A stretch of DNA of 6,206 nucleotides from Hyphomicrobiales bacterium (GTDB lineage Bacteria; Pseudomonadota; Alphaproteobacteria; Rhizobiales; Kaistiaceae): NCBI GenBank assembly GCA_017305815.1, contig JAFKJZ010000553.1:1-6206 (forward strand), read 5' to 3'. Each line of letters starts with the position of its first letter. Positions within the stretch are counted from its first letter, which is position 1. A model generated the notes under the pieces. It saw nothing but the letters and a program-made list of their open reading frames with translations. It was not told the DNA's origin and did no database searches. This document shows positions 5,893 through 6,206 of this stretch, in pieces. Position numbers and translations under genes: made by a program.

Positions 5893-6206
5893 ATGCGCAA
5901 TCTGATCACCGACGTTCCGGGCCTCAGGGTCGGCAACGCCACCGACCTCGGACTTGCCTCCGGCGTCACCGTCGTCGTGTTCGATGAGGCCGCCGTCGCC
6001 TCGGTCGATGTGCGTGGCGGCGGCCCGGGAACGCGCGAGACGGATCTGCTCGAGCCGCACGAGACGGTCGGCGCCATCCATGCGGTCGTGCTTTCCGGCG
6101 GCTCGGCGTTCGGGCTCGACGCCGCGTCCGGCGTCATGGCCGCGCTCGCCGAACGCGGGGTTGGCTTCGAGGTCGGCACCGCCCGCGTCCCGATCGTGCC
6201 GGGCGC
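5893..6206 (+). CDS. P1 family (DmpA-type, S58) peptidase, N-terminal part, runs off the window
   Basis: The 104 codons in view match the start of the P1/S58 family, N-terminal nucleophile hydrolases such as L-aminopeptidase/D-esterase DmpA. Family members mature by self-cleavage before an internal serine that becomes the catalytic nucleophile; that site lies beyond the window. Recognisable blocks are the opening LITDVPGLRVGNATD at 4-18, VDVRGGGPGTRETDLL at 38-53, VLSGGSAFGLDAASGVM at 66-82 and the end RVPIVPG at 98-104. No signal peptide is seen. The ATG at 5893 is chosen because the family begins with this short NxLTDVPG leader. GAGG at 5878-5881 is a distant, weak ribosome binding site 11 bases upstream. 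The gene is divergent from the importer operon, and a functional link to it is not evident beyond the shared control region. Confidence 0.9.
   Translation, partial: MRNLITDVPGLRVGNATDLGLASGVTVVVFDEAAVASVDVRGGGPGTRETDLLEPHETVGAIHAVVLSGGSAFGLDAASGVMAALAERGVGFEVGTARVPIVPG

Noticed and set aside
5526..5987. Plus-strand open frame across the intergenic region into the peptidase gene.
   Set aside because: It overlaps the binding-protein start on one side and the peptidase gene in another frame on the other. The translation shows no recognisable family.

Overview
The window is GC-rich DNA with strong G/C bias at third codon positions. The gene content fits an alphaproteobacterium of the Hyphomicrobiales (Rhizobiales) type: a Tat-exported carbohydrate-type binding protein, a CUT1-like permease pair, and tightly packed operons with 4-base overlaps. 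The taxonomic call is inference, because no rRNA or marker gene is present.

Almost the whole window (5542 down to 1) is one minus-strand gene train. In transcription order it holds a Tat-signal solute-binding protein (5542-4220), a stem-loop with a T-rich tail (4203-4176), two ABC permeases (4055-3108 and 3111-2296), an S-methyl-5-thioribose kinase, mtnK (2270-963), an acireductone synthase-type HAD phosphatase, mtnC (956-261), and the N-terminus of a GlpD-like FAD-dependent dehydrogenase (264 to the window edge). On the right, a 350-base intergenic region with a conspicuous AT-rich island and an imperfect inverted repeat separates this train from a divergent plus-strand gene. That gene starts at 5893 and is the N-terminus of a P1-family (DmpA-type, S58) peptidase.

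The likely logic is import of a small sugar-like solute, phosphorylation by the MtnK-type kinase, and further processing by the HAD phosphatase and the flavin dehydrogenase. The obvious candidate solute is 5-methylthioribose, the sugar left after methylthioadenosine cleavage. However, the window has no ABC ATPase, no mtnA isomerase and no mtnB or mtnD. Moreover, both the MtnC-like and the GlpD-like proteins depart from their family consensus at conserved stretches. The locus may therefore be either a transporter-linked methionine-salvage operon or a variant pathway for another 5-modified pentose or polyol. The sequence does not decide between these. No CRISPR array, insertion sequence, tRNA or rRNA was seen.
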